Positions 16,876-24,525 of a stretch of DNA of 64,000 nucleotides are shown here, piece after piece; the stretch's first letter is position 1; each line of letters begins with the position of its first letter. The translations under genes and the position numbers were made by a program. The notes beneath the pieces are model-generated. The model was not told where the DNA came from. It did no database searches and saw only the letters and a program-made list of their open reading frames with translations. Source of the DNA: Kocuria rosea (GTDB taxonomy: Bacteria > Actinomycetota > Actinomycetes > Actinomycetales > Micrococcaceae); the NCBI RefSeq assembly GCF_023715525.1, contig NZ_JAMBOG010000002.1:62001-126000 (forward strand), in the 5' to 3' direction.

Positions 16876-16919
16876 TTTCCTGCGCCTCGGCAGGCAGTGG
16901 GCTTAGTGTTCCGCTGCGC
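16865..16919 (+). repeat. Two direct repeats containing -10-like hexamers
   Basis: A 21-base element starting GGGCTTAGT and ending CTGCGC occurs at 16865-16885 and, with four differences, at 16899-16919; the copies start 34 bases apart. Both carry a TAGT(A/G)T hexamer, so they may be two promoters or two regulator sites for the gene at 16973. The rest of the 339-base gap between the ATPase and this gene shows no coding potential. Confidence 0.6.
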
Positions 16920-16972
16920 GCCCGGGCCGCCGCGCGGCCGCCCGGCCGCGCACCCCCCGAAGGAGCAGCCCC

Positions 16973-17362
16973 GTGAACAAGATCTCCGTCCTCGTCGAGG
17001 TGGACCTCGACGGCCAGTTCGTCCGCGTCAACGTCACGGGGGCGCTCACCGCGATGAACCAGCAGGGCCTGCACCCCGTGCTCCGCCGGGCGCGCACGAT
17101 GCTGCCGGACGCCACGGTCACCGTGGACCTCACGTGCGTGCGCGAGCTGGAGCCGGTCGCGGTGGACCTGCTGCGCCGGGCCGTGGAGCACGAGGACCAC
17201 CTGCGCGGCGCCGTGGAGCTCCTCCTTCCCCGGGAGGCGCCCGCGGAGGCCGCCGCGTCCGCGCTGGACGCCCGCCGCCGGCTGCGCGCGGAGGTGCTGC
17301 GGCGCCGCTCCGCCGCCCTTCCCGTGCCGCTGCCCGAGCTGGAGCTCGACACCGCCTCCTGA
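16973..17362 (+). CDS. Hypothetical protein, STAS-like fold
   Basis: 129 residues. The pattern of strands and helices (VRVNVTGALTAMNQQGL, ATVTVDLTCVRELEPVAVDLL) recalls the STAS domain of anti-sigma-factor antagonists, in which a Ser/Thr precedes the second helix, here LTCVRELE. The resemblance is weak and I would not claim a sigma-factor switch. AAGGAG lies at a good distance before the GTG start. Neighbours (a Cu ATPase diverging upstream, a GNAT enzyme downstream) give no clue. Confidence 0.65.
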   Translation: MNKISVLVEVDLDGQFVRVNVTGALTAMNQQGLHPVLRRARTMLPDATVTVDLTCVRELEPVAVDLLRRAVEHEDHLRGAVELLLPREAPAEAAASALDARRRLRAEVLRRRSAALPVPLPELELDTAS

Positions 17363-17486
17363 GCCCCCGCCCCGCGGGAGGCCCCCGGAGGCTCCCACCC
17401 GGAGCCGCGTCCGCCCCGGCGGCGGTACCGTCCGCCCGGCGGGAGCCGGCCGGACGTTCTCAGGAGGATGCTCTACCCTGTTCCGG

Positions 17487-18026
17487 GTGTTGACGATGCG
17501 CACCCTGACCGCCGGAGACCGGGCGGTGATCGCGGAGTTCCTGCTGAGCGACCCCGCGCACACGAGGATCTGCTTCGACCGCGAGCCGGTCCCCGAGGAC
17601 GCCGACGCGCTCCTGTCGTCGGCCGCCTACGGCGCCGGGGCCCCCGCCCACGCTCTCGTGGGAGCGTTCGACGCCGGCGGGACGCTCGTCGGGCTGCTGG
17701 ACTGGGTGGCCCGCTGGCCGACCCCGGCCAGCGGCTACGTCGGACTGCTGCAGGTCCGTCCGGGACGCCGCGGGGCAGGGATCGGCACCGCCCTGCTCGC
17801 CCACGCCCAGGACGCCGCCCGGGCACAGGGGTGCCGCCAGCTGATGCTGTCGGTGATCGCCCGCCATCGCGAGGCCCGCACGTTCTGGTGCCGGCAGGGC
17901 TTCCAGCTGCTCAGCGCGCACCGGGAGCGGACGGCGGGGCCGCTGGAGGCCGTGGTGATGCACCGCCCGATCCCGGCCCGGGGGCCGGAGGAGCACCACG
18001 GGCTCGGCGCGACCCTGTCCGCCTGA
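17487..18026 (+). CDS. GNAT-family N-acetyltransferase
   Basis: 179 residues. The acetyl-CoA-binding motif A is clear: LLQVRPGRRGAGIGTALLAHA (R/Q-x-x-G-x-G/A) followed by FWCRQGFQLL, the motif-B region. The N-terminal half is variable, so the acceptor (small molecule, peptide or antibiotic) cannot be named. The hexamer TACCCT ends eight bases before the GTG start, so the mRNA may be leaderless; an AGGAGG 20 bases upstream is too far to serve as ribosome binding site. An internal ATG at 17496 is the alternative. Confidence 0.85.
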   Translation: MLTMRTLTAGDRAVIAEFLLSDPAHTRICFDREPVPEDADALLSSAAYGAGAPAHALVGAFDAGGTLVGLLDWVARWPTPASGYVGLLQVRPGRRGAGIGTALLAHAQDAARAQGCRQLMLSVIARHREARTFWCRQGFQLLSAHRERTAGPLEAVVMHRPIPARGPEEHHGLGATLSA

Positions 18027-18092
18027 GCACGGTCCGCCCTGCCACGACGGAGGTCATCTCCCGCGCCCGGGAGGGCCCCTCGTGCCGGCCGG

Positions 18093-18329
18093 TCAGTGCC
18101 CGGAGGCCAGCCGCGCCGCCTCCTCGATGATCTCCTTGCGCAGCTCCGAGTCCACCCGCACGGTACCCCCGTCGCTCGTCCGGGCCGTGTGGAGCTCCTT
18201 GGCGTCGACGGGGTCGGCGGCACTCCCGCCCGCCGCGGAGGACGTCGGCAGCGCCTTCAGGCGGCGGCGCTTCTTGGCGGCCCGGTAGGTCAGGGAGCCG
18301 GCCGGGGTCCGCTGGGCGAAGTCGCTCAT
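18093..18329 (-). CDS. Small basic hypothetical protein
   Basis: 78 residues with a basic stretch (YRAAKKRRRLKALP) near the N-terminus and an acidic helical C-terminus (DSELRKEIIEEAARL). The family is not recognised. The ATG is followed by a credible N-terminus and preceded by GAGGAGGGG, a strong ribosome binding site. It converges with the GNAT gene. Confidence 0.65.
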   Translation of the reverse strand: MSDFAQRTPAGSLTYRAAKKRRRLKALPTSSAAGGSAADPVDAKELHTARTSDGGTVRVDSELRKEIIEEAARLASGH

Positions 18330-18383
18330 GGGCCCCCTCCTCTCGTGCGCGCGCGCCCGCCCGTGGCGGGTCGTGGCCCCACT

Positions 18384-18821
18384 CTACTCCGGGCCGTCGC
18401 CGGTGTCGTCGGCCCGTCCCCACTGCGCGCGCACGTGCTTCTCGATCGCGGCCCCCACGGCCTGGAACATCGCGCTGTCCTGCGGGGGCGGCCGCCACGA
18501 ACCGGGCTTCTTGAGCTCGTTCAGGACCTTGAGCCCGGCCAACTGGCGCACCGGGTGCTCGTCGTCGGCCGCGGCGTCGAGGGCCCACTCCACGCGCTTC
18601 CACCACTGGTCGGCACGGTAGACCTGGAAGGCCACGAGGACCACGGCCGCCGGGATGAAGGCCGCGGCCACCTTCCAGACGTCCCCGAGCACCGCCCACG
18701 AGTGCGCGCCCCAGCGCCCCTGGGACACGTTGAGCCAGGTCACGGCCACCGAGAGCGTGCCGGCGACGAGCAGCCCGGCAACGAGCAGCATGGTCCAGGA
18801 CAGCCGTCCGGCGAGGCCCAT
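18384..18821 (-). CDS. Two-TM membrane protein of unknown function
   Basis: About 145 residues. Two membrane segments (around LSWTMLLVAGLLVAGTLSVAV and VWKVAAAFIPAAVVLVAFQVY, given in part) are followed by a soluble C-terminus of about 85 residues with the helical segment VRQLAGLKVLNELKK. The ATG at 18821 is chosen over an upstream one because GGGAGGGG lies five to six bases before it. The family is not recognised. The 312 bases upstream to the next gene hold no gene but one striking palindrome. Confidence 0.7.
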   Translation of the reverse strand: MGLAGRLSWTMLLVAGLLVAGTLSVAVTWLNVSQGRWGAHSWAVLGDVWKVAAAFIPAAVVLVAFQVYRADQWWKRVEWALDAAADDEHPVRQLAGLKVLNELKKPGSWRPPPQDSAMFQAVGAAIEKHVRAQWGRADDTGDGPE

Positions 18822-18932
18822 CGCCCCTCCCTTCCCGACGGCCCTCCCGAACCCACCGGGGAGGGCCCTCGTGTCGTCGCCCACGGCCCCCTGAGACCGT
18901 CCGGTGCGGCCCCTGGCCGGGCGCCACGTCGC

Positions 18933-18958
18933 GTTGTTCGAAGATGTGTTCGAACAAC
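18933..18958. promoter_or_regulatory. Palindrome resembling an actinobacterial LexA/SOS box
   Basis: GTTGTTCGAA-N6-TTCGAACAAC is a perfect 10-base inverted repeat. Its core TCGAAGATGTGTTCGA differs at one base from TCGAAC-N4-GTTCGA, the actinobacterial LexA consensus. It lies between divergent genes: 112 bases upstream of the two-TM protein and 176 bases upstream of the osmC gene. It could equally be the site of a TetR-type regulator. Confidence 0.6.
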
Positions 18959-19133
18959 ACGATACCGGATCCGGGGTGACGTTGGCCGGAGGACGGGGCG
19001 GCCGACTCGCCGGGACCGGTTCCCCGGGACGGCGCAGCCGTCACATCAGCAGCCTGATCGGTTACCGTGGCAGGCAGCGCCCCCGGCGCCGGCAGGCGGA
19101 GCGCCCGCCTGCCGTGGATCTTCAGGAGGAACC

Positions 19134-19565
19134 ATGCCCAAACCCGTCATCAGCACGGCCAGTACCGTCTGGAACGGCGATCTCTTCAACGGCTCGGGCA
19201 CCACCGGTCTGTCCGGCTCGGGCCTGGGCCCGTTCAGCGTCGACTGGAAGGCCCGTGCGGAGGAGGGCCCCGGCGCCAAGACCAGCCCCGAGGAGCTCCT
19301 CGCCGCCGCCCACGCCACGTGCTACTCCATGGCGCTGTCCAACGGCCTGGCGCAGAACGGCACCCCGCCCACCCAGCTCGACTCCTCCGCCGAGGTCACC
19401 TTCGTGGCCGGTGAGGGCATCAAGGGCGTCAAGCTCACCGTCCGGGCGCAGGTGGAGAACGTCTCCGCGGAGGACTTCGCCCGCCTCGCGGACGAGGCGA
19501 AGTCCGGCTGCCCGGTCTCCCAGGCGCTCGCCGTGGACATCACCGTGGACGCCTCGCTGGTCTGA
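19134..19565 (+). CDS. OsmC-family peroxiredoxin
   Basis: 143 residues. The N-terminal strand motif STASTVWNGDLFNGSG, PEELLAAAHATCYSMALS with the peroxidatic Cys and EAKSGCPVSQAL with the second Cys define the OsmC/Ohr superfamily, in the OsmC branch. It reduces organic hydroperoxides using thiols. AGGAGGA lies immediately upstream of the ATG at 19134. A strong hairpin ends the transcript. It is transcribed alone; the LexA-like palindrome at 18933 could be its regulator site. Confidence 0.92.
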   Translation: MPKPVISTASTVWNGDLFNGSGTTGLSGSGLGPFSVDWKARAEEGPGAKTSPEELLAAAHATCYSMALSNGLAQNGTPPTQLDSSAEVTFVAGEGIKGVKLTVRAQVENVSAEDFARLADEAKSGCPVSQALAVDITVDASLV

Positions 19566-19573
19566 CCCGCACC

Positions 19574-19608
19574 GTCCGCCGGTCCGGGAGGAGCCCGGAC
19601 CGGCGGAC
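19574..19608 (+). terminator. Hairpin terminator of osmC
   Basis: A perfect 15-base-pair stem (19574-19588 with 19594-19608) and a five-base loop, nine bases after the stop. Confidence 0.8.
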
Positions 19609-19747
19609 GAGCCGGACGGGGCGTGCCGCCGGGAGGACCGCCGGTCGCCGAGGAAACATGTGGAGGCAACCGTCCCGCAACATCGCCGTCACGTGGTCGG
19701 GGCATCCTGGGCCTGTTCCTGCCCCCCTCCCCCGAAGGACGTGCGCC

Positions 19748-20026
19748 GTGCTCGACCGCCTCGATCTCCAGATCCCCGACCCGACCGCCCTCTCCCCCGG
19801 CGACGAGGTCGACGTCTGGTCGCACCGGACCCTGCTCTGGGCCGGCGTCGTGGAGCAGACCGCCCCCGAACTGGGCGTGCTGTGGATCCGGGAGGCCCGC
19901 AACGGCACCCGGCGGCTGCTCTCCACGGCCGAGCACCGCCTGACCCGCCGCCCGGCCGTCACGGCGGTCACCGAGGACGGTCCCTCCCCGGCCCACGAGG
20001 AGGCCGCGCGCCGCTGGGCCTGGTGA
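19748..20026 (+). CDS. Small hypothetical protein
   Basis: About 92 residues beginning MLDRLDLQIPDPTALSPGDE. A compact beta-rich segment (DEVDVWSHRTLLWAGVVEQ, LGVLWIREARNGTRRLLS) suggests an SH3-like or Tudor-like barrel of the kind seen in small actinobacterial proteins; this is inference. The GTG at 19748 follows a GAAGGA at suitable distance. No family is recognised. Confidence 0.65.
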   Translation: MLDRLDLQIPDPTALSPGDEVDVWSHRTLLWAGVVEQTAPELGVLWIREARNGTRRLLSTAEHRLTRRPAVTAVTEDGPSPAHEEAARRWAW

Positions 20027-20155
20027 AGGGGCCGGCCGGCGGCCGCAGGACGCACCGGAGGGACGGAATGCGCTCCCTCACGCACGGCCGTTTGCCTCGG
20101 GGACCCGGGCTTCCGGACCATGAGGTCACAGGACGACAACGGCGAGGAGACGACC

Positions 20156-20428
20156 GTGCGCGACGAGACACCGGACGACGGCGAGGGCTCGGCCCGGGCC
20201 CGGGTGCTGTGCCGCGCCGTGCGGCGGGCCGGGATCGCCCCCCGGGAGGTCTGGTTCCGCAGCTTCACGCTGGGCAGCGAGGTCGGCGAGCTGGAGGTCG
20301 ACGCCTACCTCCACGGGTGCCTGCGGCTCCCGCCCTCGGACCAGGAGCTGCTCACCCGCGCGATCGCCCAGCTGCTCGGCGGTCGTCCACCGCACGGCGG
20401 AGGTCCTCGGCCATCAGATCGGTGTTGA
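20156..20428 (+). CDS. Small hypothetical protein
   Basis: About 90 residues. A central helical region (ARVLCRAVRRAGIAPREVWF, then GELEVDAYLHGCLRLPPSDQELL) precedes a Pro/Gly-rich tail. No family is recognised. The GTG at 20156 has GAGGAG six bases upstream; an in-frame ATG at 20120 is the alternative. The last 77 bases overlap the 3' end of the convergent TrxR-like gene, so the tail may be non-conserved. Confidence 0.55.
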   Translation: MRDETPDDGEGSARARVLCRAVRRAGIAPREVWFRSFTLGSEVGELEVDAYLHGCLRLPPSDQELLTRAIAQLLGGRPPHGGGPRPSDRC

Positions 20429-21335
20429 TGGCGGTGGCCGTCTTCAGCCCCGCCGCCGCGGCGGCGAGCACCTGCGCGTGCAGGTCCGTGACGTTGCCCG
20501 CCACGTAGACCCCGGGGACCTCGGTGCCGCCGGTGGGCGCGGAGGGAACGTAGGTCCCGTCCACGTGCCCGTCGCTGTGTTCCTCCTCGAGGTCCAGGCC
20601 CAGTGCCGCGACGACGTCCGAACGCACCGTGAAGCGCGGGACCACGACGACCGCACGGCACGGCACCCTCTCCCCCGAGGCCAGCCGCAGCCCGGTGATC
20701 CCGTCCTCGCCCGCCTCGACGGCCGCGACCCGCTCGGCGACCACCTCGATGTCCCGGGCGGCCAGCTGCTCCAGCGCCTCGTCGTCCGGCCAGGGGGCGG
20801 TGTGCTGCACCCACGTCACGTCGGCGCTCCACTGCCGGAACAGCAGGGCCTGCTGCACCGCCGAGGGAGCGGTCGCGAGGACAGCCATCGGCTGGTCCCG
20901 CCACTCCCAGCCGTGGCAGTAGGGGCAGTGGACGACGTCCTTGCCCCAGCGCTCGGCCACCCCGGGAACCTCCGGGAGCTCGTCCACCAGCCCGGACGTC
21001 AGCAGCAGCCGGCGCGCCGACACGGACCGGCCGTCCGCGAGCTCCACGCGGAAGCGGGGAGCCTCTTCGGAGCCGCTCAGGGCCTCGGCGGAGACCACCG
21101 TGCCGGACACGCACTCGCCGCCGTAGCGGGCGACCTCGGCGCGCCCGTCCTCGAGCAGTGCCTTCGGGGAGTTCCCGTCGCGCCCGAGGTAGTTGTGCAT
21201 GTGCTCGGCCGGGTCGTTGCGCGGCGCCCCGGCGTCCACGACCAGCACGGTGCGCCGGGCCCGGGCGAGGCACAGGGCGCCGGCGAGGCCCGCGGGCCCT
21301 CCGCCGACCACGACGACGTCGTAGACCTCCCTCAT
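20352..21335 (-). CDS. Thioredoxin-reductase-like NAD(P)/FAD oxidoreductase with CPYC site
   Basis: 327 residues. FAD-binding VVVGGGPAGLAGALCLARA at the N-terminus, the redox-active pair in VVHCPYCHGWEW and the C-terminal FAD motif GVYVAGNVTDLHAQ assign it to the low-molecular-weight thioredoxin reductase/AhpF-like class. CPYCHG is typical of the actinobacterial TrxB-like group often called NAD(P)/FAD-dependent oxidoreductase; the NADP-binding GxGxxA is not obvious. The ATG at 21335 follows GGAG and overlaps the stop of the upstream gene as ATGA, so the two are coupled. Confidence 0.9.
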   Translation of the reverse strand: MREVYDVVVVGGGPAGLAGALCLARARRTVLVVDAGAPRNDPAEHMHNYLGRDGNSPKALLEDGRAEVARYGGECVSGTVVSAEALSGSEEAPRFRVELADGRSVSARRLLLTSGLVDELPEVPGVAERWGKDVVHCPYCHGWEWRDQPMAVLATAPSAVQQALLFRQWSADVTWVQHTAPWPDDEALEQLAARDIEVVAERVAAVEAGEDGITGLRLASGERVPCRAVVVVPRFTVRSDVVAALGLDLEEEHSDGHVDGTYVPSAPTGGTEVPGVYVAGNVTDLHAQVLAAAAAGLKTATAINTDLMAEDLRRAVDDRRAAGRSRG

Positions 21336-21700
21336 CGCGCGCTCCGTCCGTCGGGCCGGCGCGCGGCGGCCCAGGCGGTGAGCCACCCCAGCTGCACGAG
21401 GCCGTCGAGGAGGTAGACGCGGCTGATCCGGCCCGTCCCGCCGTAGACGGCGTCCACGGCCCCCAGCGTGGCCGAGGTGCCCAGTCCGATCCGCCGCGCC
21501 TGTGCGAGCGCGTCGGCGGAGGCCCCCGCGGAGAGCTGGACGGCGCCGTTGCCCACGAGCAGGCCCGCCACCGTCCGCGCGAGCCACCGGTCGGCCTTCG
21601 GCCCGGAGACCGCTTCGAAGCTGCGCATGTGCACGAGCGGCCAGGCGCCGCTGAGGATGTTGAACGCGCCGTGGGCGCGGGCGAGTGATCTGGGGTGCAT
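21332..21700 (-). CDS. Membrane protein coupled to the TrxR-like gene
   Basis: About 122 residues with four weak membrane segments (HGAFNILSGAWPLVHM, TVAGLLVGNGAVQLSAGA, IGLGTSATLGAVDAVYGG, YLLDGLVQLGWLTAWAAA). This resembles small four-helix membrane proteins of unknown function in actinobacteria. The ATG at 21700 is chosen over a start 48 bases upstream to keep the hydrophobic core in family-like position. Its stop overlaps the next start (ATGA), so both are made together. Confidence 0.65.
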   Translation of the reverse strand: MHPRSLARAHGAFNILSGAWPLVHMRSFEAVSGPKADRWLARTVAGLLVGNGAVQLSAGASADALAQARRIGLGTSATLGAVDAVYGGTGRISRVYLLDGLVQLGWLTAWAAARRPDGRSAR

Positions 21701-21798
21701 GGCCGTCCTGTCGGGGGATCGGAGGGGCGCGGGACCGGGCCTGCGCATGGTCGGGGGGCGTAGGGCCGGCTCAGCGGGGCTGGGTCGGCGGATCCGGG

Positions 21799-22134
21799 TC
21801 AGCGGGGCTGGGTCGGGTTGAAGGGAGTGCCGTGGGAGGGCGGGTTGATCGGCGGGCCGGAGGTCGCGGGCGAGACGGGCGATTCCTTCCCGCCCTGGGT
21901 GGCCTCCGGGGTCTCGGCGGACACACCGCTCGGCTCGGCGCCGGAGCGCAGCTCCTCGAGGCGGCGCTCGAGGAGCTGGACCACCGGCAGCCGGTTGCCG
22001 TGCGCACGCTCGTAGCGCAGCACCTGGTCGACTCCGGCCTCGTCGAGACCACGCACGTGCGTGGCGAGCACGCCCGTCGGCAGGTGGTCGTAGTCGGGAA
22101 GCGGGAGGTCGTCGTGCTGAGGGGTGTCGCTCAC
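21799..22134 (-). CDS. Conserved actinobacterial protein (DUF8129-like)
   Basis: 111 residues. The N-terminal half, LPDYDHLPTGVLATHVRGLD followed by VDQVLRYERAHGNRLPVVQLLERRLEEL, matches a short conserved actinobacterial motif of unknown function that I associate with the DUF8129 family. The C-terminal half is Pro/Gly-rich and probably disordered. The ATG at 22134 has GAGC at its ribosome binding site. It lies just downstream of the tRNA-Glu terminator on the same strand. Confidence 0.7.
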   Translation of the reverse strand: MSDTPQHDDLPLPDYDHLPTGVLATHVRGLDEAGVDQVLRYERAHGNRLPVVQLLERRLEELRSGAEPSGVSAETPEATQGGKESPVSPATSGPPINPPSHGTPFNPTQPR

Positions 22135-22248
22135 GTCAGCTCCTTTGCTCGTCGGCGACGGGGCCCGGCGCCGGTCCTGGACTGTCCTGCCACGCTAACA
22201 GGGGCGGAGCCAGGAAGTAAGGCTGCTTGTCGATGTGCGGAGGTGAAA

Positions 22249-22282
22249 GAAGCCCCCCGGACCGTGTGGTCCGGGGGGCTTC
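22249..22282 (-). terminator. Terminator after first tRNA-Glu
   Basis: A perfect 15-base-pair stem with a GTGT tetraloop (22249-22263 with 22268-22282), followed on the minus strand by a short T-run (TTTC). Confidence 0.9.
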
Positions 22283-22285
22283 TCG

Positions 22286-22361
22286 TGGTGACCCCAGCGG
22301 GATTTGAACCCGCGTTACCGCCGTGAGAGGGCGGCGTACTAGGCCGCTATACGATGGGGCC
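22286..22361 (-). tRNA. tRNA-Glu(CTC), copy 1
   Basis: A 73-base cloverleaf plus an encoded CCA. Acceptor GGCCCCA pairs with TGGGGTC (one G-T wobble), followed by A73 and CCA. The anticodon loop CTCTCAC gives anticodon CTC in the stem CCGCC/GGCGG; the T-arm is GCGGGTTTGAATCCCGC. Identical to copy 2 at 22509-22584. Confidence 0.97.
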
Positions 22362-22473
22362 CTGCCGTGCCGGTCCGCGGCTTCCCGCGACCGGCCTCGT
22401 ACACTGTACCAGGTTCCGGGGGCGGATCCGAACTCCGCGGACCGCGGGGGGCGAGCACTCCGCACCCATGGAA

Positions 22474-22505
22474 GAAGCCCCCGGACCGTGTGGTCCGGGG
22501 GCTTC
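22474..22505 (-). terminator. Terminator after second tRNA-Glu
   Basis: A perfect 14-base-pair stem with a GTGT loop (22474-22487 with 22492-22505), almost identical to the hairpin after the other tRNA-Glu; two T-pairs follow on the minus strand. Confidence 0.88.
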
Positions 22506-22508
22506 TCG

Positions 22509-22584
22509 TGGTGACCCCAGCGGGATTTGAACCCGCGTTACCGCCGTGAGAGGGCGGCGTACTAGGCCGCTATACGATGGGGCC
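22509..22584 (-). tRNA. tRNA-Glu(CTC), copy 2
   Basis: Same sequence as the copy at 22286-22361, with CCA encoded and the same terminator type downstream. The pair and its terminators form a tandem duplication with a 223-base period. Confidence 0.97.
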
Positions 22585-22630
22585 GTGTCGCCCGGTGCCC
22601 CGGCGGGTGCCGGAGGAACCGATCGGTGCA

Positions 22631-22650
22631 GCTCCACCCGGAGGTGGAGC
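22631..22650 (-). terminator. Hairpin after tRNA-Gln
   Basis: An eight-base-pair stem, GCTCCACC/GGTGGAGC, with a CGGA loop, four bases beyond the tRNA 3' end. It could be a terminator or a processing element. Confidence 0.6.
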
Positions 22651-22654
22651 AGCG

Positions 22655-22726
22655 CTGGGATACCAGGACTCGAACCTAGAATGACGGTACCAGAAACCGT
22701 AGTGTTGCCAATTACACCATATCCCA
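22655..22726 (-). tRNA. tRNA-Gln(CTG)
   Basis: A 72-base cloverleaf. Acceptor TGGGATA pairs perfectly with TATCCCA, with discriminator G73; CCA is not encoded. The anticodon stem ACGGT/ACCGT holds the loop TTCTGGT, anticodon CTG. The T-arm contains GGTTCGAGTCC. Confidence 0.96.
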
Positions 22727-22901
22727 CTGTCGTCCCCGGCCCTGCGGTCTCCCGCACCGACCGGCGCAACGCAAAAGAACTATACCGGTCCCGGGGGCGG
22801 TCGGCAAATCGGGTCGTCCCCCACCGGCGGCGGTGCTCCACCGGCTGCCGGGCGGCGTCCCCTCCGGTGGCCGGCTCCGGGAGGGGGCGCCGCCCGGCGA
22901 C

Positions 22902-22946
22902 GACGACGGCCCGGCCTCCCCGCGCAGGGGAGGCCGGGCCGTCGTC
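22902..22946 (-). terminator. Terminator of gltX
   Basis: A perfect 20-base-pair stem (22902-22921 with 22927-22946) and a five-base loop, 15 bases beyond the gltX stop. There is no U-run, as is usual for GC-rich actinobacteria. Confidence 0.85.
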
Positions 22947-22961
22947 GGGCGGTGCCGGCGC

Positions 22962-24476
22962 TCAGCCGAGCTCGGCGGCCAGCGTCCGCAGGCGGGCGAG
23001 CGAGGAGTCCTTCCCGAGGATCTCCAGGGACTCGAACAGCGGCGGGGAGATCCGCCGGCCGGACACGGCGGTGCGCACGGGGCCGAAGGCCAGGCGCGGC
23101 TTGATGCCCAACCCGTCCACGATCGCCTCGCGCAGCGCGGTCTCCAGGGCCGGGGCGCTCCAGTCCTCGAGGGGCTCCAGGGCGCCCAGGGCGGCGCGCA
23201 GGACGTCGCCGGCGGAGTCCTTGAGCTGCTTGCGGGCGTCGTCGGCCACCTCGATCGCGTCGTCGGCCGCGAAGAGGAAGGACAGCAGCTCGGGGGCCTC
23301 CCCGAGCAGGTTCATCCGCTCCTGGACCAGCGGGGCCGCGCGGTCGAGGATGTCCTCCTCCCGCTCGTCGAGGCTCTCCCCCAGCACGCCCGCGGCCTGC
23401 AGGTACGGGACCAGCCGGTCGCGGAAGTCACGCGGGTCGAGCCTGCGGACGTGGGTGCCGTTGATGGCGGTCGCCTTCTTGAGGTCGAAGCGCGCCGGGT
23501 TGGCCAGGACGTGGCGCACGTCGAAGTTCGCGACGAGCTGCTCGACGGTGAAGACGTCCTCGTCCGCGGACAGGGACCAGCCGAGCAGGGCGAGGTAGTT
23601 GAGCAGGCCCTCGGCGATGAAGCCGCTGTCCCGCAGGTGGAAGAGGCTCGACTCCGGGTCCCGCTTGGACAGCTTCTTGTTGCCCTCCCCCATGACGTAG
23701 GGCAGGTGCCCGTACGCGGGGACGTACTGGGCGACGCCGATCTCCACGAGCACCCGGAACAGCGCGAGCTGCCGGGGCGTCGAGGAGAGGAGGTCCTCCC
23801 CGCGCAGCACCTGGGTGATCTCCATGAGGGCGTCGTCCACGGGGTTGGTGAGGGTGTAGAGCGGCTGGCCGTTGGCGCGCACCACCACGTAGTCCGGGAC
23901 GGACCCGGCCTTGAAGACGATCTCCCCCCGGATCAGGTCCTCCACCACGATGTCCTCGTCCGGCATGCGGAAGCGCAGGACGGGCTCGCGGCCCTCCGCC
24001 CGGTACGCCGCCACCTGCTCCTCGGTGAGGTCGCGGTCGAAGTTGTCGTAGCCCAGCTTGGGGTCGCGCCCGGCCGCCCGGTGGCGGGCCTCGACCTCCT
24101 CGGGGGTGGACCAGGACTCGTAGACGGCGCCGTGCTCGAGCAGCTTCCGGGCGACGTCCCGGTACAGGTCCAGGCGCTGGGACTGCCGGTACGGCCCGTG
24201 GGGCCCGCCCGTCTCGACGCCCTCGTCCCAGTCGATGCCCAGCCAGCGCAGCGCCTCGAGCAGCTGCTGGTAGCTCTCCTCCGAGTCGCGCGCCGTGTCG
24301 GTGTCCTCCACGCGGAACACCATGGTGCCGCCGGTGTGGCGGGCGTGGGCCCAGTTGAACAGGGCGGTGCGGATCAGCCCGACGTGGGGCGTGCCCGTCG
24401 GGGACGGGCAGAAGCGCACGCGCACCGGGGTGGCGTCGGGGTCGGAGGCGGCCGGGGTGAGGGGCTCTGCAGTCAT
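22962..24476 (-). CDS. gltX: Glutamyl-tRNA synthetase
   Basis: 504 residues, class I synthetase charging tRNA-Glu (and perhaps mischarging tRNA-Gln for GatCAB). The signatures are [19 protein letters not shown] with the HIGH-equivalent HVGL, VEDTD downstream, the catalytic KLSKR (KMSKS-like) in [14 protein letters not shown] and an anticodon-binding C-terminal helical domain. The ATG at 24476 fits the family N-terminus after a short disordered extension. It lies 49 bases behind the FAH gene, probably on the same transcript, and ends just before its cognate tRNA-Glu genes on the same strand. Confidence 0.98.
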   Translation of the reverse strand: MTAEPLTPAASDPDATPVRVRFCPSPTGTPHVGLIRTALFNWAHARHTGGTMVFRVEDTDTARDSEESYQQLLEALRWLGIDWDEGVETGGPHGPYRQSQRLDLYRDVARKLLEHGAVYESWSTPEEVEARHRAAGRDPKLGYDNFDRDLTEEQVAAYRAEGREPVLRFRMPDEDIVVEDLIRGEIVFKAGSVPDYVVVRANGQPLYTLTNPVDDALMEITQVLRGEDLLSSTPRQLALFRVLVEIGVAQYVPAYGHLPYVMGEGNKKLSKRDPESSLFHLRDSGFIAEGLLNYLALLGWSLSADEDVFTVEQLVANFDVRHVLANPARFDLKKATAINGTHVRRLDPRDFRDRLVPYLQAAGVLGESLDEREEDILDRAAPLVQERMNLLGEAPELLSFLFAADDAIEVADDARKQLKDSAGDVLRAALGALEPLEDWSAPALETALREAIVDGLGIKPRLAFGPVRTAVSGRRISPPLFESLEILGKDSSLARLRTLAAELG

Positions 24477-24525
24477 GGCTCTTTCGTGGAGTTCGTGGGT
24501 GTGGTGGGGTGTCGTGGGGTCCGGG

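Noticed and set aside
22249-22584. Integration site of a mobile element at tRNA genes
   Set aside because: No integrase, excisionase or repeated tRNA 3' end at the far side; just duplicated tRNAs.
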